From UBA8190 sp003453695 (GTDB taxonomy: Bacteria; Actinomycetota; Acidimicrobiia; Acidimicrobiales; UBA8190), in NCBI GenBank assembly GCA_036796975.1, contig DAIRBY010000001.1, positions 1 through 64,000 on the forward strand: 64,000 nt of DNA. The letters run 5' to 3'. Under the pieces are notes generated by a model. It was not told the DNA's origin and ran no database searches. It saw nothing but the letters and a program-made list of their open reading frames with translations. Shown one piece after another: positions 51,318-59,141 of this stretch (positions within the stretch are counted from its first letter, which is position 1; each line of letters starts with the position of its first letter). A program made the translations under genes and the position numbers.

Positions 51318-53864
51318 TCAGGCGCCCAGGCGGCGGCGGGCTTCCTCGAGCAACGCCTCGATGCCCGACACCTGGCGCCCACCGGCCACGGCCAGCTCGG
51401 GAGACCCGCCACCTCCCCCGCCCACGAGCGCCGCCAGTTCCCGCACCGTGTCGCCGGCGTCGACGGTGCCGTCGGTGGCCACCGCCACCGACGCCTTGGT
51501 CCCTTCGGGCGATCCGGCCACCACCACGACGGACGGACCGCGCCGGCGCACCGCCTGGGCCAGCTCACGGAGCTGGTCCGGGGTGAGCCCGTCGCGCCGG
51601 CGCACCACCACCCGGGGCGAGCCGTCGGCCAGGAGGGCCGCCTCGTCGTCGAGGCGCTGGCTGTGCAGGCGCTGGATCTCCTTGTCGGCTTGGCGCTGGC
51701 GGTCGAGCAGGCGCTCGAGGGCGTCGACCACACCGTCGGGCCCCACCCGCAGGAGCCGGGCCGCCTCGTCCACGGTGTGCCGCCGGTCTTCGAGCAAGCC
51801 CAGTGCCCCGGTGCCCGTGACGGCCTCGATGCGACGGGTGTTGGCCCCGATGGACGCCTCCGACACCACGGTGACCGGGCCGATCGTGCCCAGGGTGCCC
51901 ACATGGGTGCCGCCGCACAGCTCGGTGGAGTGCGGACCGGCACGCACCACCCGCACCTCTTCGCCGTACTTGTCGCCGAAGAAGGCCAGCGCCCCCATGG
52001 CCTTGGCCCGGTCCATCGTCGTCTCGATCACCTCGACGGGCGAGTCGGAGAGCACGTCGGTGTTGGTGAGGGTCAGCACGTCGCGCAGCTCTTCGGGCCG
52101 CAGCCCGCTCGGGTGGGAGAAGTCGAAGTGCAGCCGGTCCGGCGCCACCAGCGACCCCTGCTGGTGCACGTGGTCGCCGAGCACCTGGCGCAGTGCGCTG
52201 TGCAGCAGATGGGTGCCGGTGTGGTTGCGGCGGATGTCCTCGCGCCGCGGGGCGTCGATCACGGCCAGGGCGTCCTGTCCGGCGAAGATGTCGCCTTCGA
52301 CCCGGGCCCGGTGCACGATGAGTCCGGGCAGGACCGCCTGGGTGTCGAGGACGCGACCCTTGCCCGTCTCGGTGGTGATCACCCCCGTGTCGCCCACCTG
52401 GCCGCCGCCTTCGGCGTAGAAGGGCGTTCGGTCGAGGACGATCTCCACCAGGTCGGGCTCGGCACCGGGGAGCACGCCCACCACGCGGGCGGGCTCTTCG
52501 TAGTGCTGGTACCCGGTGAACACGCTCGGGCCCGACTGCTCGAGCTGTTCGCGGTACAGGGTCTCCTCGCCGGCTGTGCCCCGCCGGGCCCGGGCGTCGG
52601 CCTGCGCCCTCCGGCGCTGCTCGGCCATGGCGCCCTCGAATCCCTCCACGTCCACCAGGGCGCCGGCCTCGGCGGCCATCTCCATGGTGAGCTCGATGGG
52701 AAAGCCGTGGGTGTCGTGCAGCCGGAAGGCCACCTCGCCCGACACCTTCTTCCCCTTGGCCAGCTCCTCCTCCAAGATGGCCGCCCCCGACTCGAGGGTC
52801 CGGCGGAAGCTCGTCTCCTCGCGATCGACCGTCTCGACGATGGCGTCGGCCCTGTCGCCGAGCTCGGGGTAGGCGGAGGACAGCACCGACGTGGCCTCGC
52901 CCACGAGCAGCGGCGTCACGGGACGGACGACCCCCAGCTGGAAGGCGCGCCGCACGGCCCGCCGGATGACCCGTCGCAACACGTAGCCGCGGCCCTCGTT
53001 GGAGGGCACCACCCCGTCGCCCACCACCATGGCCATGGCCCGGGCATGGTCGGCCAGGATGCGAAGCGACACGTCGCTGGCGTGATCGGTGCCGTAGCGC
53101 ACGCCGGTCAGCGACTCGGCGGCGGCGAGCACGGGGCGGAACACGTCGGTCTCGAACAGCGACGACACGCCTTGGAGCACGGGGAGGATGCGCTCCAAGC
53201 CGGCGCCGGTGTCGATGTTCGTCTTGGGCAGCGACTCGAGCCCGCCGTCCGCCCGGCGGTTGTACTGCATGAAGACGAGGTTGTAGAGCTCGACATAACG
53301 CTCGGCCCCGCCGCCGGCGGGGCCTCCCGGCTCGCCGTGCTCGGCCCCGCGATCGAAGTACAGCTCCGAGCACGGCCCGCACGGACCGGTCTCACCCATG
53401 CGCCAGAAGTTGTCCTCCCCCATCCGCTGGAGCCGCTGTCGGGGGAACCCGACGGCCTCGAGCCAGATGGCCTCGGCCTCGTCGTCGTCCTCGTGCACGG
53501 TCACCCACAGGCGATCGCCGTCGATGGCGAGCACCTCGGTGAACAGCTCCCAGGCGTAGGGGATGGCGTCCGCCTTGAAGTAGTCGCCGAAGCTGAAGTT
53601 GCCCAGCATCTCGAAGAAGGTGCAGTGCCGTTCTGTGGTGCCGATGATGTCGATGTCGACGGTGCGGAAGCACTTCTGCACCGATGTGGCCCGGGGCCAG
53701 GGCGCCGCCTCGTCGCCGAGGAAGTAGGGCTTGAAGGGCACCATGCCGGCGATGGTGAAGAGCACAGTGGGGTCGGTCGGCACCAGGCTGGCCGACGACA
53801 CGACGTGGTGTCCCCGCTCGGCGAAGTACCCCGTGAAGGCGGAGCGCAGCTCCTGGGCGCGCAT
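51318..53864 (-). CDS. alaS: Alanyl-tRNA synthetase
   Basis: Charges tRNA-Ala (about 848 aa). Class II motifs appear at the N-terminus (FAERGHHVVSSASLVPTDPT, FTIAGMVPFKPYF, CFRTVDIDIIGTTERH). The editing domain has HTGTHLLHSALRQVLG and CGGTHVGTLGTIGP with the zinc ligands. The C-terminal oligomer and DHHA1 domain ends GGGGGSPELAVAGGR. The ATG at 53864 begins MRAQELRSAF, the family start; an extension to 53897 is unconserved. The 93 bases before it hold no gene. Confidence 0.96.
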   Translation of the reverse strand: MRAQELRSAFTGYFAERGHHVVSSASLVPTDPTVLFTIAGMVPFKPYFLGDEAAPWPRATSVQKCFRTVDIDIIGTTERHCTFFEMLGNFSFGDYFKADAIPYAWELFTEVLAIDGDRLWVTVHEDDDEAEAIWLEAVGFPRQRLQRMGEDNFWRMGETGPCGPCSELYFDRGAEHGEPGGPAGGGAERYVELYNLVFMQYNRRADGGLESLPKTNIDTGAGLERILPVLQGVSSLFETDVFRPVLAAAESLTGVRYGTDHASDVSLRILADHARAMAMVVGDGVVPSNEGRGYVLRRVIRRAVRRAFQLGVVRPVTPLLVGEATSVLSSAYPELGDRADAIVETVDREETSFRRTLESGAAILEEELAKGKKVSGEVAFRLHDTHGFPIELTMEMAAEAGALVDVEGFEGAMAEQRRRAQADARARRGTAGEETLYREQLEQSGPSVFTGYQHYEEPARVVGVLPGAEPDLVEIVLDRTPFYAEGGGQVGDTGVITTETGKGRVLDTQAVLPGLIVHRARVEGDIFAGQDALAVIDAPRREDIRRNHTGTHLLHSALRQVLGDHVHQQGSLVAPDRLHFDFSHPSGLRPEELRDVLTLTNTDVLSDSPVEVIETTMDRAKAMGALAFFGDKYGEEVRVVRAGPHSTELCGGTHVGTLGTIGPVTVVSEASIGANTRRIEAVTGTGALGLLEDRRHTVDEAARLLRVGPDGVVDALERLLDRQRQADKEIQRLHSQRLDDEAALLADGSPRVVVRRRDGLTPDQLRELAQAVRRRGPSVVVVAGSPEGTKASVAVATDGTVDAGDTVRELAALVGGGGGGSPELAVAGGRQVSGIEALLEEARRRLGA

Positions 53865-53957
53865 ATGCGTGGCGATCCTACCGATGTCCCTGTGCACGCC
53901 CGGCTTCCGCCCGGACGCGCTGCGACGTCGACACGGCCACGACGAACGGGCGCGTGC

Positions 53958-54218
53958 TCAGGACGCCGATGCGGACGGGTCGAATTGGCGGCGGAGCTCT
54001 TGCCGGCGCCGGCGGGCATCGGCGCGCCCACCGTCCCACGCGCCCGCCATCCGGCGCGACGCGCGACGGGTGCCGCGTTCCAAGAGCCGCAGCACGTCAC
54101 CAGAGATCTCTCCGGTGCGCGCCCGGGCGCCGAGGCGCGCCAGCCGCCGGCTCGACCACGCCGTGCCGCCGGCTCCGATCACCACGCCGGCCGTCAGCCA
54201 CAGTCCCCGCCGCATCAT
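53958..54218 (-). CDS. Conserved small protein (DUF6167-like)
   Basis: An 86-aa protein: one N-terminal hydrophobic helix (GLWLTAGVVIGAGGTAWSSRRL) then a strongly basic helix (RRASRRMAGAWDGGRADARRRRQELRRQF). It matches the small actinobacterial protein found between the DUF948 gene and alaS, assigned here mostly by position and pattern. It starts with ATG in an ATGA overlap with the DUF948 stop. Function unknown; probably a membrane-tethered partner of the DUF948 protein. Confidence 0.65.
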   Translation of the reverse strand: MMRRGLWLTAGVVIGAGGTAWSSRRLARLGARARTGEISGDVLRLLERGTRRASRRMAGAWDGGRADARRRRQELRRQFDPSASAS

Positions 54219-54754
54219 CGGTCCCGGCGGGCCGGCCCCCCGGCCCTCTGGGGGGCGGTGCCGGGGGGCCCACCGCGGGCGCACCCGGGNNNNNNNNNNC
54301 GGCGGGCCGCCGCCGGTGCCTTGGGGGCGCTGTGCCTGGCGCGCCGCCGGCGATGCTCGCGGGGCGCCGCCAGCGCCGTCGCCGAGGCGGGCTTCGGGCG
54401 CGGGGCGCGCCCGAAGAAACGGCGCAGAGCGCCGCCCACGCCCGATCCGAAGGCCAGCACGTTCACGACGGGGTTCTGAAAGGCGCGATAGGCGAGCCGT
54501 GACGCCGAGTCGACAGTGGCGGTGACCGCCTCGGCCGAGCCGAGGACATCGCCGACGCGCTCCATCTCGGCGGCGGCGTGTTCCACCACCACGCGGGCCT
54601 GGTGCACCAGGGGCACGGCCTCGTCCTGGAGCTGTTCCACCAGGCGCCGCAGTTGCGCCGTGCGCCGGCTGAGCACGATCACGGCCACCAACGCCGCCAA
54701 CGCCGCGCCGGCGGCCAGGGCGGCGGCCACCACGGCCGCGGTAGAAGCAGGCAC
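54215..54754 (-). CDS. DUF948-family membrane protein (contains assembly gap)
   Basis: One N-terminal membrane helix (AALAAGAALAALVAVIVLSRR) followed by a long coiled coil (LVEQLQDEAVPLVHQARVVVEHA) and the family motif AFQNPVVNVLAFGSGVGGALRRFFG. About 180 aa, but ten Ns fall near codons 152-155, so the C-terminal reading frame and the true length are uncertain. The residues after the gap are Pro/Gly-rich and may be misframed. It lies 11 bases after rarA. Confidence 0.75.
   Translation of the reverse strand: MPASTAAVVAAALAAGAALAALVAVIVLSRRTAQLRRLVEQLQDEAVPLVHQARVVVEHAAAEMERVGDVLGSAEAVTATVDSASRLAYRAFQNPVVNVLAFGSGVGGALRRFFGRAPRPKPASATALAAPREHRRRRARHSAPKAPAAARXXXXPGCARGGPPGTAPQRAGGPARRDR
54290..54299. 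other. Assembly gap (10 Ns)
   Basis: Ten unknown bases within the DUF948 gene, flanked by very GC-rich sequence. Such runs are usually placeholders for a gap whose real length is not known. Confidence 0.99.
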
Positions 54755-54765
54755 GAGGGGAGATC

Positions 54766-56124
54766 CTACGGCCGGCGCCGGCGCCCGGGCCGATCCTCGC
54801 CGTCGGGGCGCTCGGTGTGCAGACGACGGGCGACCTCGGCTTCGGCCCCGTGCGCAGAGGGCTCGTAGTACACGTGACCAGCGGCTTCAGGCGGGCGGTA
54901 GGCCTGCTCCACCCAACCCTCGGGGTCGTCGTGGGGGTAGCGGTAGCCCTCACCGTGGCCGAGCCGGGCGGCGCCTGGATAGTGGCTGTCGCGCAGGTGC
55001 GCCGGGACCTCGGCGCGTCCGGCCCGCTCCACGTCCTGCTGGGCACGGCCCAGGGCCACCGTGACCCGGTTGGACTTGGGGGCGGCGGCCAGGTACACGA
55101 CCGCTTCGGCCAGGGCCAGCTGCGCCTCGGGAAGCCCGACGAACTCGACGGCGCGCGCCGCGGCGTCGGCCACCACGAGCGCCATGGGGTCGGCCAGCCC
55201 CACGTCCTCACTGGCCAGGATGACGAGACGCCGGGCGATGAAGCGGGGGTCCTCGCCGCCGGCGAGCATGCGCGCCAGCCAGTACAACCCGGCGTCGGCG
55301 TCCGACCCGCGCACCGACTTGATGAGGGCGCTCACCTGGTCGTAGTGGGCGTCGTCCCCCTGGTGCACGAGGCGCCCGGCGCGCCCACCCTCGACGTGGT
55401 CGAGGCCCACGGTGGCGTCCCCGGCCAGGGCCAGGGCGATCTCCAAGGTGCCGAGCAGGGCCCGGGCGTCCCCGTCGGACACCGCCACCAGACGGCGCCG
55501 CGCCTCTTCGGTGACGCTCGCACCTTCTTCGTCCAGCGCCCGGGTCAGGACCTCGTTCAGCTCCCCGTCCGACAGGGGCTCGAGCCGCCACAGCGTCGAG
55601 CGGCTCAGCAAGGGGGCGTTCACACTGAAGAACGGGTTCTCGGTGGTGGCGCCGATGAACACGACGAGCCCGCTCTCCACCGACGGGAGCAAGGCGTCCT
55701 GCTGGGTGCGGTTGAAACGGTGCACCTCGTCGATGAAGAGGATGGTGCCCCGGCCCTGCTCCCCCAGGCGCTGGCGGGCCTCGTCCACGACGGACCGCAC
55801 GTCTGCCACCCCGGCGCTGGTGGCCGACAAGGGCACGAACGCCTTGGCGGTGACGGCCGCCACCACCAACGCCAGCGTGGTCTTGCCCGTCCCCGGTGGG
55901 CCCCACAGCACGGCCGAGGTGAGCCGGTCGTCTTCGACGAGGACCCGGAAGGCCGCACCGGGTGCCACGAGGTGGCGCTGGCCCACCACCTCGTCGAGCG
56001 TGCCGGGACGCAGCCTGGTGGCGAGGGGCGCCCGCGTCGACAGCCGCTCAGCGGCTGCGGCCGAGAACAGGTCCCCCGGCTCGGCGCCGGGCCTTCGCCG
56101 TTGGCCGCGGCCGGCGGGCGCCAC
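54766..56124 (-). CDS. rarA: Replication-associated recombination protein A (MgsA/RarA ATPase)
   Basis: AAA+ ATPase acting at stalled forks, homologous to E. coli RarA and eukaryotic WRNIP1. The 452-aa protein has RPGTLDEVVGQRHLV, Walker A GPPGTGKTTLAL, Walker B ILFIDEVHRFNRTQQDALL, sensor 1 FIGATTENPFF, and the C-terminal tetramer region (LIKSVRGSDADAGLYWLAR). The last 30 residues are basic and unconserved. It follows aspS by 11 bases. Confidence 0.94.
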   Translation of the reverse strand: MAPAGRGQRRRPGAEPGDLFSAAAAERLSTRAPLATRLRPGTLDEVVGQRHLVAPGAAFRVLVEDDRLTSAVLWGPPGTGKTTLALVVAAVTAKAFVPLSATSAGVADVRSVVDEARQRLGEQGRGTILFIDEVHRFNRTQQDALLPSVESGLVVFIGATTENPFFSVNAPLLSRSTLWRLEPLSDGELNEVLTRALDEEGASVTEEARRRLVAVSDGDARALLGTLEIALALAGDATVGLDHVEGGRAGRLVHQGDDAHYDQVSALIKSVRGSDADAGLYWLARMLAGGEDPRFIARRLVILASEDVGLADPMALVVADAAARAVEFVGLPEAQLALAEAVVYLAAAPKSNRVTVALGRAQQDVERAGRAEVPAHLRDSHYPGAARLGHGEGYRYPHDDPEGWVEQAYRPPEAAGHVYYEPSAHGAEAEVARRLHTERPDGEDRPGRRRRP

Positions 56125-56135
56125 CTACGTCGCCC

Positions 56136-57863
56136 TCAGCGGCGCGGAGGCCGCAGTCCGAGGGCGCGCAGCTCGGCCTCGCCCAGCGGCTTGGGGGCGC
56201 CGGTCATGGGGTCGGTGCCGGACTGGGTCTTCGGAAAGGCGATGACCTCGCGGATGTTCTCCTCGCCGGCGAGCAGGGCCACGAATCGGTCGATCCCCAC
56301 GGCGAACCCGCCGTGGGGAGGGGCTCCGTAGCGGAACGCCCCCAGGAGGAAGCCGAAGCGCGCCTCGGCCTGCTCGGCGCTCACTCCGAGGGCGTCGAAG
56401 ACCCGACGTTGGATGTCCTCGCGGTGGATACGGATCGACCCCGAGCCGAGCTCCCACCCGTTGAGCACGAGGTCGTAGGCCTGCGACCGCACCGCCAGCG
56501 GGTGGCGCTCGAGCACGTCGAGGTCGTCGGGATGCGGCATGGTGAACGGGTGGTGGGCGGGCACGGGCCGACCCTCCTCGTCGACTCCTTCGAAGAGGGG
56601 GAAGTCGGTCACCCAGCAGAAGCGCCGGGGCCCCTCGGACACGGGCGGGCGGCCGAGGTCCAGGCGCAGCTGGCCGAGCACCTCGCAGGCCCGCCGCCAC
56701 TCGTCGGCCACCACGAGCACGAGGTCGCCGGGCGCGGCCCCGGTGCCGGCGGCGATCGCCGCCGTGGCGTCGTCGTCCAGGAACTTGGAGAGCGGCGAGT
56801 CGAGGGCGCCGCCCTCACCCACCTTGAACCAGGCCAGCCCGGCGGCCCCGAGCCCCTTGGCCCGCTCCACCAGGGCGTCGAGCCGGCCGCGCCCGAGCCC
56901 GGCCGCCCCCGCCACCACGATGGCCTGCACGCTCGGCGCCTGCAGGGCCCGGGCCTCGGTCCCGGCCAGCGCCGCCGACAGGTCGACGAGCTCCATCCCG
57001 AAGCGCAGGTCGGGCTTGTCGGTCCCGAAGCGCTCCATCGACTCCCGCCAGGTGAGCCGGGCCACCTCGCCGGGCTCCTCCCCCACCGCCGCCTGGGTGG
57101 CGGCCACCACCACCGCCGTGACGGCGTCTTGGACGTCGGCCTGGGTCACGAACGACATCTCCACGTCGAGCTGGGTGAACTCGAATTGCCGATCGGCACG
57201 CAGGTCCTCGTCACGCAGGCACCGGGCCACCTGGAAGTAGCGGTCGATGCCCGCCACCATGAGCAGCTGCTTGGCGATCTGCGGGCTCTGCGGAAGCACG
57301 TAGAAGTCCCCGGGGTGCAGGCGCGACGGCACGGCGAACTCGCGCGCCCCTTCGGGAGTGGGTGTCCACAGAAGCGGGGTCTCGACCTCGCAGAAGCCCT
57401 GGCGCACCATGGACAGGCGCATGGCGTCGGTGACCCGTGCCCGCAGGCGGAGGTTGGCCTGCATGCGGGGCCGGCGGATGTCGACGTACCGGTAGCGCAA
57501 CCGCACCGCCTCGTCGCTCTCGGTGCGGTCGTCGACGGGGAAGGGCGGCGGCTCGGCCCGGGCCAGCACCTCCACCGTGCAGTCGGCCAGCTCCACCTGG
57601 CCCGTGGCCAGTTCGGGGTTCTCGGTGCCGGCCGGGCGCATCCGCACCGTCCCCGCCACGCGCACCACCCACTCGGTGCGCGCTTCCACGGAGCCGTCGA
57701 CCACGCACTGCACCAGGCCCGAGTAGTCGCGGATGTCGACGAAGGCCAGATGCTCACCGTGCTCCCGACGGCGCGCCACCCAGCCGCACACCACGACCTC
57801 GGTCCCGGCGTCGGCGGCTCGCAGCTCCCCGCAGGTGTGCGTGCGCATCCCGGTGGCGGTCAC
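56136..57863 (-). CDS. aspS: Aspartyl-tRNA synthetase (predicted non-discriminating)
   Basis: Charges Asp onto tRNA (575 aa). The N-terminal anticodon-binding barrel, class II core (LPQSPQIAKQLLMVAGIDRY with the QSPQ motif, FEFTQLDVEMSF) and the bacterial GAD insert are all present, with GVGIDR-like motif 3 (GGFAVGIDRFVALLAGE). His35 (in RRREHG) and Gly79 (in RPAGTEN) match residues that allow Pseudomonas AspRS to charge tRNA-Asn as well. The GTG at 57863 lies in a GTGA overlap with hisS; ATG 57848 is an alternative. Confidence 0.95.
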   Translation of the reverse strand: MTATGMRTHTCGELRAADAGTEVVVCGWVARRREHGEHLAFVDIRDYSGLVQCVVDGSVEARTEWVVRVAGTVRMRPAGTENPELATGQVELADCTVEVLARAEPPPFPVDDRTESDEAVRLRYRYVDIRRPRMQANLRLRARVTDAMRLSMVRQGFCEVETPLLWTPTPEGAREFAVPSRLHPGDFYVLPQSPQIAKQLLMVAGIDRYFQVARCLRDEDLRADRQFEFTQLDVEMSFVTQADVQDAVTAVVVAATQAAVGEEPGEVARLTWRESMERFGTDKPDLRFGMELVDLSAALAGTEARALQAPSVQAIVVAGAAGLGRGRLDALVERAKGLGAAGLAWFKVGEGGALDSPLSKFLDDDATAAIAAGTGAAPGDLVLVVADEWRRACEVLGQLRLDLGRPPVSEGPRRFCWVTDFPLFEGVDEEGRPVPAHHPFTMPHPDDLDVLERHPLAVRSQAYDLVLNGWELGSGSIRIHREDIQRRVFDALGVSAEQAEARFGFLLGAFRYGAPPHGGFAVGIDRFVALLAGEENIREVIAFPKTQSGTDPMTGAPKPLGEAELRALGLRPPRR

Positions 57864-59134
57864 TGCCTCACCTCGCCGCCGGAGAGCTCGGCCACGAGGC
57901 GGTCCCGGGGGAGCTCCCGGTCGCTCCCGCCCCGCAGGTCCTTGAGCTGCACCGTGCCCTTGTCCTTCTCGGCGGGGCCCACCACCGCCGCCCACCGGGC
58001 GCCGCTGCGGTCGGCCAGCCGGAGCTGGGCCTTGAGCGACCGGTCGTCGAAGGCCCGCACGGCGGCCAGGCCGGCCCGGCGCAGTTCCTCGGTGAGGTCG
58101 CGCCCCTCCTCTCCCCCGGTCAGGTCGACCACGAACACCTCGGGCGCCGGGGCGGCGACGGCGAAGGCGGCCTCGGCGTCGCAGGCGAGCAGGAGGCGTT
58201 CGATCCCGATGCCGAAGCCCACGCCCGGTGCCGGCTTGCCCCCGATCGCCTCGGCCAGGCCGTCGTAGCGGCCGCCACCCCCCACGGCGTTCTGGGCCGA
58301 CTCCAAACCGGGGTCGCTGAACTCGAAGGTGGTGCGGGTGTAGTAGTCGAGGCCCCGGACGAGGCGTGGCTCGAGATGGTGGTGGACGCCGAGGGCGTCG
58401 AGCCCCGCTCGCACCCGGGCGAAGTGGGCGGCACACGGGGCGTCCAGGAAGTCGACCAGGCGCGGCGCCCCGGCCGTGACCGCCATGCACGCCGGCCGCT
58501 TGCAGTCGAGCACCCGCAAGGGGTTGGCGCCATAGCGCTCCCGGTGCTCGTCGCACAGTTCGGCGGCATGGGTGTCGAGGTAGGCGCGCAGCGCCGACAG
58601 GTAGGCGGGACGGTCCTCGCCACAGCCCATGGAATTCACGGCCAGCGCCACACGGCTCAGGCCCAACTCGACATAGAACCCGGCCGCCAGGGCGATCACC
58701 TCCACGTCGAGATCGGGGTCGTCACTGCCGAGCGCCTCGACACCGAGCTGGTGGTGCTGTCGGTAGCGGCCAGCCTGGGGCCGCTCGTAGCGGAAGGCGG
58801 GCGTCACGTACCAGGCCTTGTAGGGCACGGGCGGGTTGTGCTGCACGAAGGCCCGCACCACCGGCGCAGTCCCCTCGGGCCGCAGGGCCAGGTGGCGCCC
58901 ACCGCGGTCGGTGAGCTCGTACATCTCCTTGGTCACGACCTCGCTGGCCTCCCCCACTCCGCGCCTGAACAGCCGGGCTTCCTCCAGTACCGGTGTGACG
59001 AGGAGTCCGTAGCCGGCCAGCCGGGCGCGCCGGGCGAAGCGGGCCACCAGCTGCTCCCAGCGGGCCGACTCCGGCCACAGCACGTCGCGGGTGCCCACCG
59101 GGCCGCGCGGCGGCCCAGTCGGTTCCTCGGCCAC
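57860..59134 (-). CDS. hisS: Histidyl-tRNA synthetase
   Basis: Charges tRNA-His (424 aa). It shows motif 2 FRYERPQAGRYRQHHQLGVE, the His-specific motif LVRGLDYYTRTTFEF, motif 3 GVGFGIGIERLLLAC and a complete C-terminal anticodon domain (VFVVDLTGGEEG through KDLRGGSDRELPR). It follows the rel gene by seven bases, and its last bases overlap aspS. This is the canonical HisRS, not a HisZ paralogue, because both His motifs are intact. Confidence 0.96.
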   Translation of the reverse strand: MAEEPTGPPRGPVGTRDVLWPESARWEQLVARFARRARLAGYGLLVTPVLEEARLFRRGVGEASEVVTKEMYELTDRGGRHLALRPEGTAPVVRAFVQHNPPVPYKAWYVTPAFRYERPQAGRYRQHHQLGVEALGSDDPDLDVEVIALAAGFYVELGLSRVALAVNSMGCGEDRPAYLSALRAYLDTHAAELCDEHRERYGANPLRVLDCKRPACMAVTAGAPRLVDFLDAPCAAHFARVRAGLDALGVHHHLEPRLVRGLDYYTRTTFEFSDPGLESAQNAVGGGGRYDGLAEAIGGKPAPGVGFGIGIERLLLACDAEAAFAVAAPAPEVFVVDLTGGEEGRDLTEELRRAGLAAVRAFDDRSLKAQLRLADRSGARWAAVVGPAEKDKGTVQLKDLRGGSDRELPRDRLVAELSGGEVRQ

Positions 59135-59141
59135 CGGCGCC

